A stretch of 64,000 nucleotides of DNA from Halostella pelagica (GTDB lineage: Archaea > Halobacteriota > Halobacteria > Halobacteriales > Natronoarchaeaceae), in NCBI GenBank assembly GCA_005954745.1, contig CP040680.1, positions 1 to 64,000 of the forward strand, written 5' to 3'. Made by a program: the position numbers and the translations under genes. This document shows positions 8,212 through 22,100 of the stretch, in pieces. The notes under the pieces are model-generated. The model did no database searches and had not been told where the DNA came from. It saw nothing but the letters and a program-made list of their open reading frames with translations. Within the stretch, counting starts at the first letter, position 1. Each line of letters opens with the position of its first letter.

Positions 8212-9930
8212 TTATCTGGCTTCGATGCCGGAAATCTCGAATCGAGTGCCACCATCGGTCCCGTCGGTAACCTGAATCTCCCAGTCGTGTGCGTCGACGA
8301 TATGTCGCACGATGGAGAGTCCATATCCGCTTCCATCTCGGTTCGTAGTGTATCCGTGTTCCAAAATCACGTCCCGTTGATCTTCGGGGATGCCACGCCC
8401 GTCGTCTTCGATAAAAAAGCCAACGGACTCGTCGGCGCTAGCGAGTTCACCACGCTCGTCGAGCGTCCCGACTTGCACAGTCAGTGGTGAGTCGTTGTGA
8501 TCGAGTGCGTTTCGAAAGAGGTTCTCCAGCACTTGGAACAGGCGGACAGGGTCTGCTTCGATAGTCGTATCCTCAACGTGACAGTCCAGTTCTACGCCAC
8601 TCGTCTCGACGGTTCCCCAGACTTCCTCGGCGAGTTCGCCCAGAGAACACTCCTCAGAAGTTTCTATTTCCGCTCCAGCGCGGGCTAGCCTCAACATATC
8701 GTCGATCATCGATTCCATTCGATCCAGCGCTTCTTGGAGGGCCTCGACACGTTCGTCGGATTGGTCCTGTGCGAGACGATTCGTTTGAACTACTGCGTTA
8801 TTTAGCGGGGTACGCAAGTCGTGTGATACCATCGACGCGAACTGATCGAGTCGTTGGTTCGTCTTTTCCAGTTCTGTAACGTCTCTAAACGTGGTTACCT
8901 GGCCCCCGATGTCTCCAGCGCGTGTCCGGATTGTGGTCCTCTTGACGTTGAAATACCGGCTCGCGTCATCCAGTTCGATCGTGTTGTATCGTGTCGTCTC
9001 ATTGCCACGGGCTGCCTCGATGCGGTCGTAATATGGTGCAAAAAAATTGCTCTCGTCCATTCTCCTCCATCCCTCCCCGGCCTCGAACACCTCCCGTGCT
9101 CTCGGATTGCTATAGACGATCTCGTTCTCGTCGTTTTGGAATACGAGCAGGTCGTCCATGCCCTCGACGAACTCTTGGCGGCCAACGGCGGCGAGATCGA
9201 GCATCCGGTATCGGAACACGGCGACGGCCAAGCAGACAGCGAGTACGCCAAATGCAACATCAGTGAGGGGCAGTACCAGCGGAAGCACTCCGACAGACAT
9301 CAGACGCCGTACGACTATTGGGGTCCCGATGCCAACGACCAATGAGGCCACCTGTCCGGCGGCGACGTCTGCCCGCTTCCTCAGTGTGTACTGAACGAGG
9401 ATAGCACCGCTGACCACCCAGATCACATGGTGATACAGATTGCGTATCGTTTCCGCTGTCGTGAACGTTCGGTCTAGGACAGTCCATCTCTCAAATGTCA
9501 CGTTCAGCACGGTCATCGGGCCCTGATATACGATCCCATCGACTGTCTGGAGAAATTCAGGGTTGAGGGCCGTCATCGTGCCGATTACGAGAACGTGGGC
9601 AAAAAATAGGCCCCAGACCACTCGAATACGGCGTTGGCTCGAGTCAGTATACGCTAATGCAAACCACACTAACGACCACGTAAACAGCGGAATGAGTACC
9701 ACGAGAGTAAGGTGCAACACCCACACTGTTGGCGATAGGTCCGTGAAGAGGCGTCTGAGGACATCTGCGAGTTGCCAGAGCGCGGTTGCGGTCATTAGCG
9801 TTGCGAATGCTAACACTTCCTGGCGACGTCCCTCTCGGAGGTACAGAACACCTCCGTACCCTGCCAGTGAAGCCGCAAGCAGGAAAATAGGAATATTGAC
9901 CAATAGCGACGGCGTAAGCTGGAACGCCAT
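8212..9930 (-). CDS. Sensor histidine kinase: 7TM N-terminus, PAS, HisKA, HATPase
   Basis: 572 residues. Seven membrane helices fill residues 10-240, matching the 7TM histidine-kinase N-terminal domain. A PAS domain follows (residues 250-355: DDLLVFQNDENEIVYSNPRA). The dimerisation domain has the phosphoacceptor His370 in SMVSHDLRTPLNN. The ATPase domain shows the N box (VLENLFRNALDHND), G1 (IEDDGRGIP) and G2 (GSGYGLSIV). All catalytic motifs look intact. The gene is divergent from the giant repeat-protein gene (171 bp apart) and convergent with the HalX-like regulator, so the pair may control the giant protein; the signal is unknown. Confidence 0.92.
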   Translation of the reverse strand: MAFQLTPSLLVNIPIFLLAASLAGYGGVLYLREGRRQEVLAFATLMTATALWQLADVLRRLFTDLSPTVWVLHLTLVVLIPLFTWSLVWFALAYTDSSQRRIRVVWGLFFAHVLVIGTMTALNPEFLQTVDGIVYQGPMTVLNVTFERWTVLDRTFTTAETIRNLYHHVIWVVSGAILVQYTLRKRADVAAGQVASLVVGIGTPIVVRRLMSVGVLPLVLPLTDVAFGVLAVCLAVAVFRYRMLDLAAVGRQEFVEGMDDLLVFQNDENEIVYSNPRAREVFEAGEGWRRMDESNFFAPYYDRIEAARGNETTRYNTIELDDASRYFNVKRTTIRTRAGDIGGQVTTFRDVTELEKTNQRLDQFASMVSHDLRTPLNNAVVQTNRLAQDQSDERVEALQEALDRMESMIDDMLRLARAGAEIETSEECSLGELAEEVWGTVETSGVELDCHVEDTTIEADPVRLFQVLENLFRNALDHNDSPLTVQVGTLDERGELASADESVGFFIEDDGRGIPEDQRDVILEHGYTTNRDGSGYGLSIVRHIVDAHDWEIQVTDGTDGGTRFEISGIEAR

Positions 9931-10051
9931 TGATACCCACGTCAGACTATGGAACTATCAAACTATCTCTAAACGGAGACCAATTCGGCCAACTTCGCTG
10001 AATGGTTTCTGCGATGTGATCCACTTACCTAAGTGTTAGTTCTGGCTTTAG

Positions 10052-10062
10052 TTATAGTAATA
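10052..10062 (+). promoter_or_regulatory. TATA-like box for the giant repeat-protein gene
   Basis: TTATAGTAATA lies about 45 bases before the GTG at 10102. It falls inside the longer frame that could start at GTG 10033, which argues that translation begins at 10102 after a short leader. Confidence 0.45.
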
Positions 10063-10101
10063 TTACACTTATGTGCTTGGGGTCATTTTAAACGCGTAAC
10101 A

Positions 10102-13100
10102 GTGAATACTTCGCTACGATTGGGTGTCGCTTTTTTGGCACTCACTCTATCACTTTCGGTCCTGACTGGTGTCGTAATCGGTAGTTCCGTCGCTGCCACT
10201 GATATTGACGGCGATGGGTTGACTGATGAGACTGAGACCGAGCTCGGCACTGACCCCAACGCCGCCGACAGTGACGGGGACGGCATCAACGATAGTGGTG
10301 AGACGAACAATGGGTCTGCTATCGATACAGATAGTGACGGGACTATCGACGCATTAGACGACGATAGTGACGGTGATGGGATCCTCGACAGTACTGAAGG
10401 TGCTGGAGACGCCGACGATGATGGGACAGCGAACTATCGAGACCTCGACTCTGATGGAGACGGCATCGACGACGAAGACGAGGACGCCCTCGGCACCGAT
10501 CCGTACGATGCGGACTCCGACGACGACGGGATTCCCGACGGTGTGGAAACAACGCGACTAGACGGAACGGGCCCCGGCGAGGCAGTCGACACGGACGGCG
10601 ATGGCACCATTGACGCACTCGATACCGACAGCGACGGCGACGGCACGGAAGACACGAACGAGGGAACTCGCGACAACGATGGTGACGGTACTCCCGATTA
10701 CCGCGATCCGAAAGATGGGGACGGTCCAGACGGCGACCTTGACGGTGATGGCCTGACCAACAGCCAGGAACGAACGCTCGGTACTGACGCCAACGACGGC
10801 GACAGCGACGACGACGGGATTCCCGACAACGTCGAGACGAACGATGGAAACAACGTCGACACGGACGGCGACGGCAGGCTTGATGCAAAAGATACGGACA
10901 GCGACGGGGATGGTATTTCCGATAGTGAGGAGGGGACAGGCGATCCAGACGGTGACGGCACCGCGAACTACAGAGACGAGGATTCCGACGGTGACGGCAT
11001 TCTCGACAACACCGAGGGAACCGGCGACACTGACAGTGACGGCACGGCGAACTACCTGAGCGCCGACGCGGACAGCGATGGCATTGACGACTCGGTGGAG
11101 GGAACTGGCGATCCTGACGCCGACGGAACGCCGAACTACGCGGACTTCGACAGCGATGGCGACTTCCGGAACGATGCAGAGGAGGGGACCAGTGACGCTG
11201 ACGGCGACGGGACGCAGAATTACCTCGATACCGACAGCGACGGAAACGGTGTCCCGGACAGCAGGGACAGCGACGGGGACAACGACGGCGACGGGGTTCT
11301 GGACTACCTCGACACGGACGACCAGGACGGGCCGGACGGCGACCCCGACGGTGACGGACTGACGAACAGCAAAGAGGATTCACTTGGAACCGATACCCAG
11401 GATAGCGACACTGACGGAGACGGCATCAGTGACGGGACGGAGGCACCCGACGGAACGGCCGTCGACACGGACGGTGACGGGACCATCGACGCGCTGGACA
11501 CCGACAGTGACGGTGACGGACTGTCCGATAATGTGGAGTCGAATCTAGGTACGGATCGAACGGATAGCGACTCCGATGGCGACGGGATCTCGGACGCTGT
11601 CGAGACGAACGACGGAAACAGTGTCGACACGGACGGTGACGGGACTATCGACGCGCGCGACACCGACAGCGATGGCGACGGGATCGCTGACAGCACGGAG
11701 GGAAGCGGCGACGCCGACGGGGACGGAACGGCGAACTACCGGGCTACGGACGCCGACGGTGACAGCATCCCGGACCGTATTGAAGGAGCAGCAGACGCCG
11801 ACGGTGATGGGGATGCGAACTTCCTCGATACCGACAGTGACGGCGACGGTATCGACGATGTTGACGAGTACACCAACGACCCAGGTGCCGGTAACAGCGA
11901 CAAGGACACCGACGACGACGGGGTTCCGAACTTCCTCGACACGGACAGCGACGCAGACGGGATCCCGGACACGACTGAGGGACAAAGCGACTCTGATGGG
12001 GACGGCATCCCGAACTACCTCGATGCCGACAGCGACGACGACGGCGCGTTCGATCTCAACGAAGGCACGGACGACGCGGACAACGACGGGGCGCCGAACT
12101 ACCTCGACCCCGACAACCAGGTTGGGGGCGGGTTCGATCCCAACGGCGACGACGACAACGATGGTATCCCGAACCTCGTCGATGGGTTCGGTGACGCCGA
12201 CGGCGACGGGGACCCGAACTACTTCGATACCGACGCCGACGGCAATGGTATTCCGGACAGTACTGAGGGCAGCGACGACGCCGACGGCGACGGGACCGGG
12301 AACAACGCCGATATCGATAACGACGGCGACAGGATCGACGACGACGTCGAGGGAACGGACGACGAAGACAACGACGGGACGCCTAATTACTTCGACCCCG
12401 ATTCGGACGGGGACGGTATCGACGACGAGGTCGAAGGCGAGTCCGACGAAGACGGCGATACCACACCGAACTTCCTCGACCTCGATTCGGACGGTGACGG
12501 TATCGACGACAGTGCCGAAACTGCGAGCGATGCCGATGGCGATGGCACGCCGAACTTCCTCGACACCGACGCCGACGGTGGTGGGATTCCCGACAGCACG
12601 GAGGGAACCGGCGACCAGGATGGCGACGGCACGCCCGATTACCTCGACAGCGATACGGACGGTGACGGCATTGGAGACGGAACGGAAGGATCGAACGACC
12701 TCGACAGCGACGGGACGCCGAATTTCAGGGACGACGACTCGGACGGCGACGGGGTTCTGGATAGCACCGAGTCAGCTCTCGGAACCGACCCGCGTGATGA
12801 GGACTCCGACAGAGATGGAATCACTGACGACGTCGAGACGACGCGCCCAGACGGCACGGGGCCCGGTGAATCAGTCGACACTGACGGCGACGGCACCATC
12901 GATGCGCTCGATACCGACAGCGACGACGACCGAATCCCGGACAGCACAGAAGGAACTGGAGACCCCGACGACGATGGAACGGCGAACTACCGTGACGAGG
13001 ACGCCGACGGTGACGGCATTGCCGACCTAGCCGAGTCCGACGGTGGGCGGTCGGTCGACACGGATGGTGACGGGACAGCGGACTATCTGGACACTGACAG

Positions 13101-16100
13101 CGACGGTGACGGGATTTCGGACAGAGCCGAAAGCGACACAGGCCTTTCTGTCTCGAGCCCACCGGCATACCTCGACAAGGACGCAGACAACGACGGGATA
13201 CCGAACTATCGCGACACCGACGCTGATGGCGACGGTATCCCCGACAACACCGAGACCGATGACGACGCGGACGCGGACGAGTTGGCGAACTACCTGGACC
13301 GGGAGTCTGACGGCGACGGGATCAGCGACCGCGAGGAGACGGACGCCGATACCGACGGCGACGGGAACCCGAACTTCCTCGACACCGACGCAGACGGCGA
13401 CGGCGTCGACGACGCGACCGAACAGACGCTCGGCACCGACTTCCTGAACAGCGACTCGGACGGCGACGGTATCGACGACGGTACCGAGACGTCTGACAAC
13501 GACGGGACGGATCCCGGTCAGGCAATCGACACCGACGGCGACGGCACCATCGATGCCCTCGATACGGACAGTGACTCGCCCGGCCTGCCCGAGGTGAGTC
13601 CGGACAGCGAGGAGACCAGCAGCGACGAGGACGGAGACGGCATCCCGAACTACCGGGACACCGACTCGGACGGCGACGGCTTCGACGACGACGTTGAGGG
13701 GAACGATGACCTTGACAACGACGGGACGCCAAACTACCTCGACACTGATTCCGACGGCGATGGGATCAGCGACGCCGATGAGGACGCAATCGGGACCAAC
13801 CCGTTCGACGAAGACTCTGACGCTGACGGGATCACCGACGATACCGAGGGTGCCGGCAGCGAGACCGACACCGACGGCGACGGCACCATCGACGCACTCG
13901 ATGATGACGCGGACGGTGACGGGATTCCGGACACCGACGAGGGAGGTGGCGACAAGGACGGGGACGGCACACTGAATTTCAGGGATGATGATGCGGACGG
14001 GGATGGCGTCCCGGACAGCACTGAGGGGACGGTCGACACAGACGGCGACGGGACGGCCGACTTCCTCGATACCGACTCCGACGGCGACGGCGTGTCGGAC
14101 AGCACCGAAGCCTCGTCCGCGACCGACCGGACGGACAGCGACACTGACGGCGACGGTATCGACGACGGCACCGAGACGACTCGTGTCGATGAGACTGGTC
14201 CCGGTGAGTCAGTCGACACGGACGGAGACGGGACCATCGACGCGCTCGATTCGGACTCCGACGGCGACGGCATCGACGACTCGACAGAGGGCGCGGGCGA
14301 TACGGACGGTGACGGCACCGCAAACTACCGGGACCGAGACAGCGACAATCCCAACGACCAAGCTGGCGATGGTGATCTCGATGACGGGTCTGCTGATGAA
14401 GGAACGACGGACGTCGACGGGGATGGGACACCGAACTATCTCGACGACGACAACGACGGCGACAGCATTCCGGACGCAGATGAGGGGTCTCTCGGTACAG
14501 ACCTGAACGATGCCGACTCTGACGGGGATGGCATCGACGACGGGACCGAGACGACTCGTACCGACGGGACCGGTCCCGGCGAATCGGTCGACACGGACGG
14601 GGACGGAACGACTGATGCACTCGACTCGGACTCCGACGGCGACGGCATCGACGACTCGACAGAGGGCGCGGGCGATGCGGACGGTGACGGCACCGCGAAC
14701 TACCGGGACCGGGACAGCGACGATCCCAACGATCAAGCGGGTGATGGTCAACTGGACGACGGCTCGGGTACTGAAGGGACAACCGACACGGACGGAGATG
14801 GGACACCGAACTACCTCGACGACGACAACGACGGCGACGGTATCTTGGACACCGACGAGGACGAGAACGGCAATGGGTCACTTGATGCCGGCGAGACCGA
14901 TCCGAACGACACCGACACCGACGGCGACGGGCTCTCGGACAGCACGGAAGGAGCCGACAGCGAGACCGATACCGACGGTGACGGCACCATCGACGCCCGC
15001 GACACGGACTCAGACGATGACGGCATCCCCGACAGTATCGAGGGCAACGACGACCCCGACGGCGACGGCGTTCCGAACTACCGGGACACTGATTCGGACG
15101 GTGACGGCATCGACGATACCGACGAGGACGAGGATGGAGACGGTGTGCTCGACACCGGTGAGACCGATCCGTATGATCCCGACACCGACGGCGACGGGCT
15201 CTCGGACAGCACGGAAGGAGCCGACAGCGAGACCGATACCGATGGCGACGGTACCATCGACGCTCGGGACACCGACTCCGACGACGACGGCATCCCCGAC
15301 GACACCGAAGACCAGACTGCCGATGATGGGCAGGCAACCGACACCGACAGCGACAACACTCCAGACTACCGCGATGACGATTCGGATAACGACGGCATCG
15401 CTGACAGTATCGAAGGGTCCGACGACACCGACGGCGACGGCACGCCGGACTACCTAGACGAGGACAGCGACGACGACGGCATTCTGGACACCGACGAGGA
15501 CGAGAACGGCGACGGGGTGCTCGACGCCGGCGAGACAGACCCGTACGACACCGACACCGACGGCGACGGCCTCTCTGACAGCACCGAGGGCGCTGCCAGC
15601 GATACGGATACCGACGGTGACGGCACCATCGACGCGCAAGATGGCGACTCCGACGACGACGGCATCGACGACAGCGTCGAGGGAGACGGTGACCCGGACG
15701 GGGACGGCGTCCCGAACTACCGTGACGGTGACAGCGACGATGCGAGTGACAGTACGTTTGACGGTGACGGCTCGCTCGACGACGGCTCGGCGACCGAAGG
15801 GACGGCCGACACAGACGGCGATGGCACCGCGAACTATCTCGACGACGATAATGATGGTGACGGCATCCTGGACACTGATGAAGACGAGAACGGCGACGGC
15901 AGCCTCGACGATGGCGAGACCGACCCGAACGACCCCGATACCGACGGCGACGGACTCTCCGACAGCCTCGAAGGGGCCGACAGCGAGACCGACACGGACG
16001 GCGACGGCGACATCGACGCCCGAGACACCGACTCCGACGACGACGGCATCGACGACAGTACTGAGGACCTGACCGCCGACGATGGAGAGGCGACGGATTC

Positions 16101-19100
16101 GGACGGCGACGGCGTCCCGAACTACCGCGACGGCGACAGCGACGATGCCAGTGACAGTACGTTTGACGGTGACGGCTCGCTCGACGACGGTTCAGCGACC
16201 GAAGGGACGACCGATACTGACAGCGACGGGACGCCGAACTTCATCGATTCTGACAACGATGGGGATGGTATCCTGGACGGCGACGAGGACGAGAATGGAG
16301 ACGGCAGCCTCGATACCGGCGAAACGGACCCAAACGACCCCGATACCGACGGCGACGGTCTCTCGGACAGCGTCGAGGGTGCCGACAGCGAGACCAACAC
16401 CGATGGCACCGGCGATATCGACGCCCGAGATACTGACTCCGACGACGATGGCATCGAGGACAGCGTCGAGGACGTAACTGCCGACGACGGTAGCGCGACT
16501 GACACGGACGGGGATAACATCCCCGACTATCGCGACGACGACTCGGACGGCGACGGTATCGCCGACAGTATTGAGGACCAGACTGCCGACGACGGTGACG
16601 CCACCGACACGGACGGCGACGGCACGCCCGACTTCCAGGACACCGACAGCGACGACGACGGCATCACGGACGACATCGAGGACGATACGGTGGCCATCGG
16701 CGACTCGCCGACAGACACCGACGGCGACAACACGCCGGACTACCTAGATACCGACTCCGACAACGACCGTATCGGCGACGATACGGAGGACCTGACCGAC
16801 GACGATAGTCCGGCGACGGACACCGATGGCGACGGCACGCCGGACTACCGCGACGACGACTCGGACGGGGATGGCATCTCGGACGATGTCGAGGACGACG
16901 ACAACACGGTGGGCAACGGCCAGGCCACTGACAGCGACGGCGACGGAATCCCGGACTTTCAGAGTACAGATTCAGACGGTGACGGCATTCCCGACACCGA
17001 CGAGGACACGAACGCCAACGGCGTACTCGACCCGGGCGAGACTGACCCGAACCTCGCCGACACGGACGGTGACGGAATCGACGACGACATCGAGACGACC
17101 CGGGTCGACGGGACCGATCCCGGCGAATCGGTCGATACGGACGGTGACGGAACCATCGACGCCAGGGACACCGACTCCGACGATGACGGTATCCCGGACA
17201 GCACGGAGGGCGCTGGGGATGCCGACGGCGACGGGACTGCGAACTACCGGGACCGGGACAGCGACGATCCGACCGACCAGGCCGGTGACGGCCGGCTGGA
17301 CGACGGCTCAGCCACCGACGGAACGGGCGATACCGACAGCGATGGCACGGCGAACTACCTCGATGCCGACAACGACGGCGACGGCATCCTGGACACCGAC
17401 GAGGACGAGGATGGCGACGGGATCCTCGACACCGGCGAGACCGACCCGAACGATCCCGACACCGACGGCGACGGGCTCTCGGATAGTCTGGAGGGTGCCG
17501 ACAGCGAGACCAACACTGACGGCACCGGCGACATCGACGCCAGGGACAACGACGCGGACGACGACGGTATCGAGGACAGCGTCGAGGACCTCACCGCCGA
17601 CGACGGTAGCGCGACTGACACGGATGACGACGGCACGCCGGACTACCGCGATGCCGATTCGGACGGCGACGGTATCGCCGACAGCATCGAGGACCAGACC
17701 GCAAACGACGGTGACGCCACCGACACTGACAACGACGGTACACCCGACTTCCAGGATACGGACAGTGACGGGGACGGCATTGAGGACGATGTCGAGGACG
17801 ACACCGAAGCGATCGATGACTCCCCGACCGACACGGACGGCGACAGTACTCCTGATTACCTCGACACCGACTCCGACGACGACGGCATCGACGACAGTAC
17901 CGAGGATCTAACCGCCGGCGACGGGCAGGCGACGGACTCCGACGGCGACGGCGTCCCGAACTACCGTGACGGTGATAGCGACGATGCCAGCGACAGTACG
18001 TTCGACGGTGACGGCCAGCTTGACGACGGGTCGGCCACCGAGGGAACCACCGACACGGACGGTGACGGGACGCCGAACTACCTCGACGACGACAACGACG
18101 GCGACGGTATCTTAGACGGTGAGGAAGACGAGAACGGAGACGGCAGCCTTGATCCGGGTGAGACGGCCCCGAACGACGCCGACACCGATGGCGACGGTCT
18201 CTCGGACAGCACTGAGGGAGCCGACAGCGAGACTGACACCGACGGTGACGGCACCATCGACGCGCGGGATACTGACTCCGATAACGACGGCATCCCCGAC
18301 AGCATCGAAGGGACGACCGATACCGACGGCGACGGCGTCCCGAACTATCGAGATACCGATTCAGATGGCGATGGCATCACAGACGGTGGCGAGGACAGCA
18401 ACGGGAACGGGTCCGTCGACGCCGGTGAGACTGACCCCTATGCCGTCGACACGGACGGCGACGGCATCACGGACGACATCGAGACGACCCGGGTCGACGG
18501 GACCGGTCCCGGCGAACCGGTCGATACGGACGGCGACGGCACTATCGACGCACAGGACGACGACTCAGATGGCGATGGCATCGACGACAGCACGGAGGGC
18601 ACTGGCGATGCCGACGGCGACGGGACAGCGAACTACCGGGACCGGGACAGCGACGATCCGACCGACCAGGCCGGTGACGGCCAGTTGGACGATGGCTCGT
18701 CTACAGAGGGAACGACAGACACTGACGGTGACGGAACGCCGAATTACCTCGACGACGACAACGACAGGGATGGAATCACCGACAGCAACGAGGACGAGAA
18801 CGGTGACGGCGTGCTCGATAGCGGCGAAACGGACCCGAACGACGCCGACACTGACGGTGACGGTATCGACGACGACACGGAAGGCGCTGCCAGCGATACC
18901 GACACCGATGGAGATGGGACGATAGACGCCAGAGACGACGATTCCGACGACGACGGGATTCCTGACAGTACGGAAGGAGTCGGAGACGAGGACGGCGATG
19001 GGACGGCGAACTATCGCGACGACGACTCAGATGGAGACGGTATCCCCGATTCCACGGAAGGGACCGACGATGTCGACGGTGACGGGACGCCGAACTACCT

Positions 19101-22100
19101 TGATTCCGACAGCGATGCTGACGGTATCTCCGACTCCGAGGAGGGAACTGAAGATGACGACGGTGATGGTACCCCGAACTATCTCGATGCGAACGATGAG
19201 GACGGCCCAACGGGTGACACAGATGGTGACGGGCTGACAAATAACGAAGAAGAGACGCTCGGAACAGACCCCACCGATAGCGACTCCGATGACGACGGAA
19301 TCGATGACTCCGTCGAAACTGATGGGGGGACTGCCGTGGACACCGATGAGGACGGCGACATCGACGCCCTCGATACGGACTCTGACGACGACGGCATCTC
19401 AGACAGTGCTGAAGGAACGACCGACACTGATGGCGACGGGACACCGAACTACCGAGACACCGATTCGGACGGTGATGGTATCCCCGACAGTACCGAGGGT
19501 ACGACTGACTCTGACAGTGACGGTGTCCCTGACTATCTCGATTCAGACAGTGACGGCGACGGTATCAGCGACGGTACCGAGGGGACCGATGATGTCGACG
19601 GTGACGGCACGCCAAACTATCTGGATACCGACAGCGACGATGACGGAATCCCAGACGGGACAGAAGAAGCCACAGATGCCGACGGTGACGGAACACCAAA
19701 CTACCTGGACACTGACAGCGACGGAGACGGGATCCCAGACAGTACAGAAGGCACTGGAGATGTCGATGGCGACAGCACGTCGAACTACCTCGATACTGAT
19801 TCAGATGGTGACGGGAAGCTCGACGCTGGCGAAGGAACTGGCGATTCCGACGGCGACGGGACGGCGAACTATCTCGACCCCGACGACGACGATGGTCCGG
19901 ACGGTGACAGCGACGACGATGGGCTGAGCAATACCGAAGAAACAGCACTGGGAACCGATCCCGACAGTGCTGACTCGGACGGAGACGGAATCAACGATTT
20001 CATCGAGACCGACGAAGGGATCCCCGTCGACACTGACGGCGACGGCACCATCGACGCGCTCGATACCGACGCCGACGACGATGGCATCGGTGATGGCACG
20101 GAAGGCACAGAAGACAGAGACGGCGACGGAACGCCGAACTACCGGGACACCGACAGCGACGACGACGGAATCACCGATACTACCGAAGGAGCGACCGACT
20201 CCGACGGCGACGGTGTCGCCGACTACCTGGATACCGATAGCGATGGTGATAGCATCCCCGACAGTACAGAGGGGGTCGGCGACGCTGACAGCGACGGGAC
20301 GCCGAACTACCTCGATTCCGACAGCGACGGTGACGACATTCCCGACAGTACCGAGGGAACCGACGACGCCGACAGCGACGGGACGCCGAACTACCTCGAC
20401 ACTGACGCGGACGGTGACAGCATTCCCGACAGTACCGAGGGAACCGACGACGCCGACGGCGACGGGACGCCGGACTATATCGATACTGATAGCGACGACG
20501 ACAGGGTGCCGGACAGTCAGGAGGACTCACTCGGCACGGACCCGACCAGTGCCGACTCTGACGGCGATGGAATCAATGACTTCATCGAGACCGACGGCGG
20601 CGACTCGGTCGATACCGACGGGGATGGAACCATCGACGCGCTGGACAGCGATAGCGATAGTGACGGCATCCCCGACAGCACCGATGGAACTAGTGACGCT
20701 GACGGAGATGGCACGCCGAACTACCGCGACACTGACGCTGATGGCGACGGCATCCCCGACAGCACCGATGGAACCAGTGACGCCGACGGAGATGGCACGC
20801 CGAACTACCGCGACACTGACGCCGATGGCGACGGCATCTCCGACAGCACGGAAGGGACCGACGACGCCGACAGCGACGGGACGCCGAACTATCTGGACGA
20901 CGATTCCGACGGCGACGGCATCCCCGATGGCACCGAAGGCACTGCCGATATCGACGGAGATAGCACGTCGAACTACCTAGATACGGACGCCGACGGCGAC
21001 GGGACGCCAGACAGCGAGGAGGGGCCCGGTGACGCCGACGGCGACGGCACACCCAACTATCTCGACCCTGACGACGATGACGGCCCGGACGGCGACAGCG
21101 ACGACGACGGCCTGGACAACGACGAGGAACGGGCTCTGGGCACCGACCCGAACAGCGCCGATTCGGACGGTGACGGTATCGACGATCGTATCGAGACCGA
21201 CGGCGGTGATACGGTCGATACCGACGGCGACGGAACCGTCGACGCCCTCGACACTGACAGCGACGACGACGGAATTCCCGACAGCATCGAGGGGACGGCG
21301 GACACAGACAGCGACGGGACGCCGAACTACCGCGACACCGATGCCGACGGGGACGGGATTCCCGACAGCACGGAGGGAACGACGGACACGGACGGCGACG
21401 GGGTGTCGAACTACCGGGATACTGACAGCGACGGGGACGGTATTCCAGACAGGGCAGAGGGTACCGACGATGCCGACGACGACAGCACGCCGAACGCGTT
21501 CGACAGAGATAGCGACGGTGACGGCATCCCCGACGCCACAGAGGGGGCCGACGACGTGGACGGTGACGGCACGCCGAACTATCTCGACCCCGTCGACACC
21601 GATGGACCCGACGGCGACACCGACGACGACGGACTGACCAACGGTGAAGAGACGACACTCGGGACGGACCCGAGCGACGCTGACTCAGACGGAGACGGAA
21701 TCAACGACTTCGTCGAAACTAACGGTGGCAGCGCCATCGACACGGACGATGATGGGAGCATCGACGCGTTGGACACGGACGCCGACGGAGACGGCATCCC
21801 AGACAGCACGGAAGGCACCACCGACGCAGATGGCGACGGGACGCCGAACTACCGTGACACTGATAGTGACGGTGACGACATCCTCGACAGCACCGAAGGG
21901 ACAACCGACTCGGACGGTGACGGGACGCCAGACTACCTCGACCCCGATACGGACAGCGACGACGGGGGCGACAGTGGGGACGGAGATGACAGCGATGGTG
22001 GAGACAGCGGGGATGACAGCGATGGTGGAGACAGCGGGGATGACAGCGATGGTGGAGACAGCGGGGATGACAGCGATGGTGGAGACAGCGGGGATGACAG

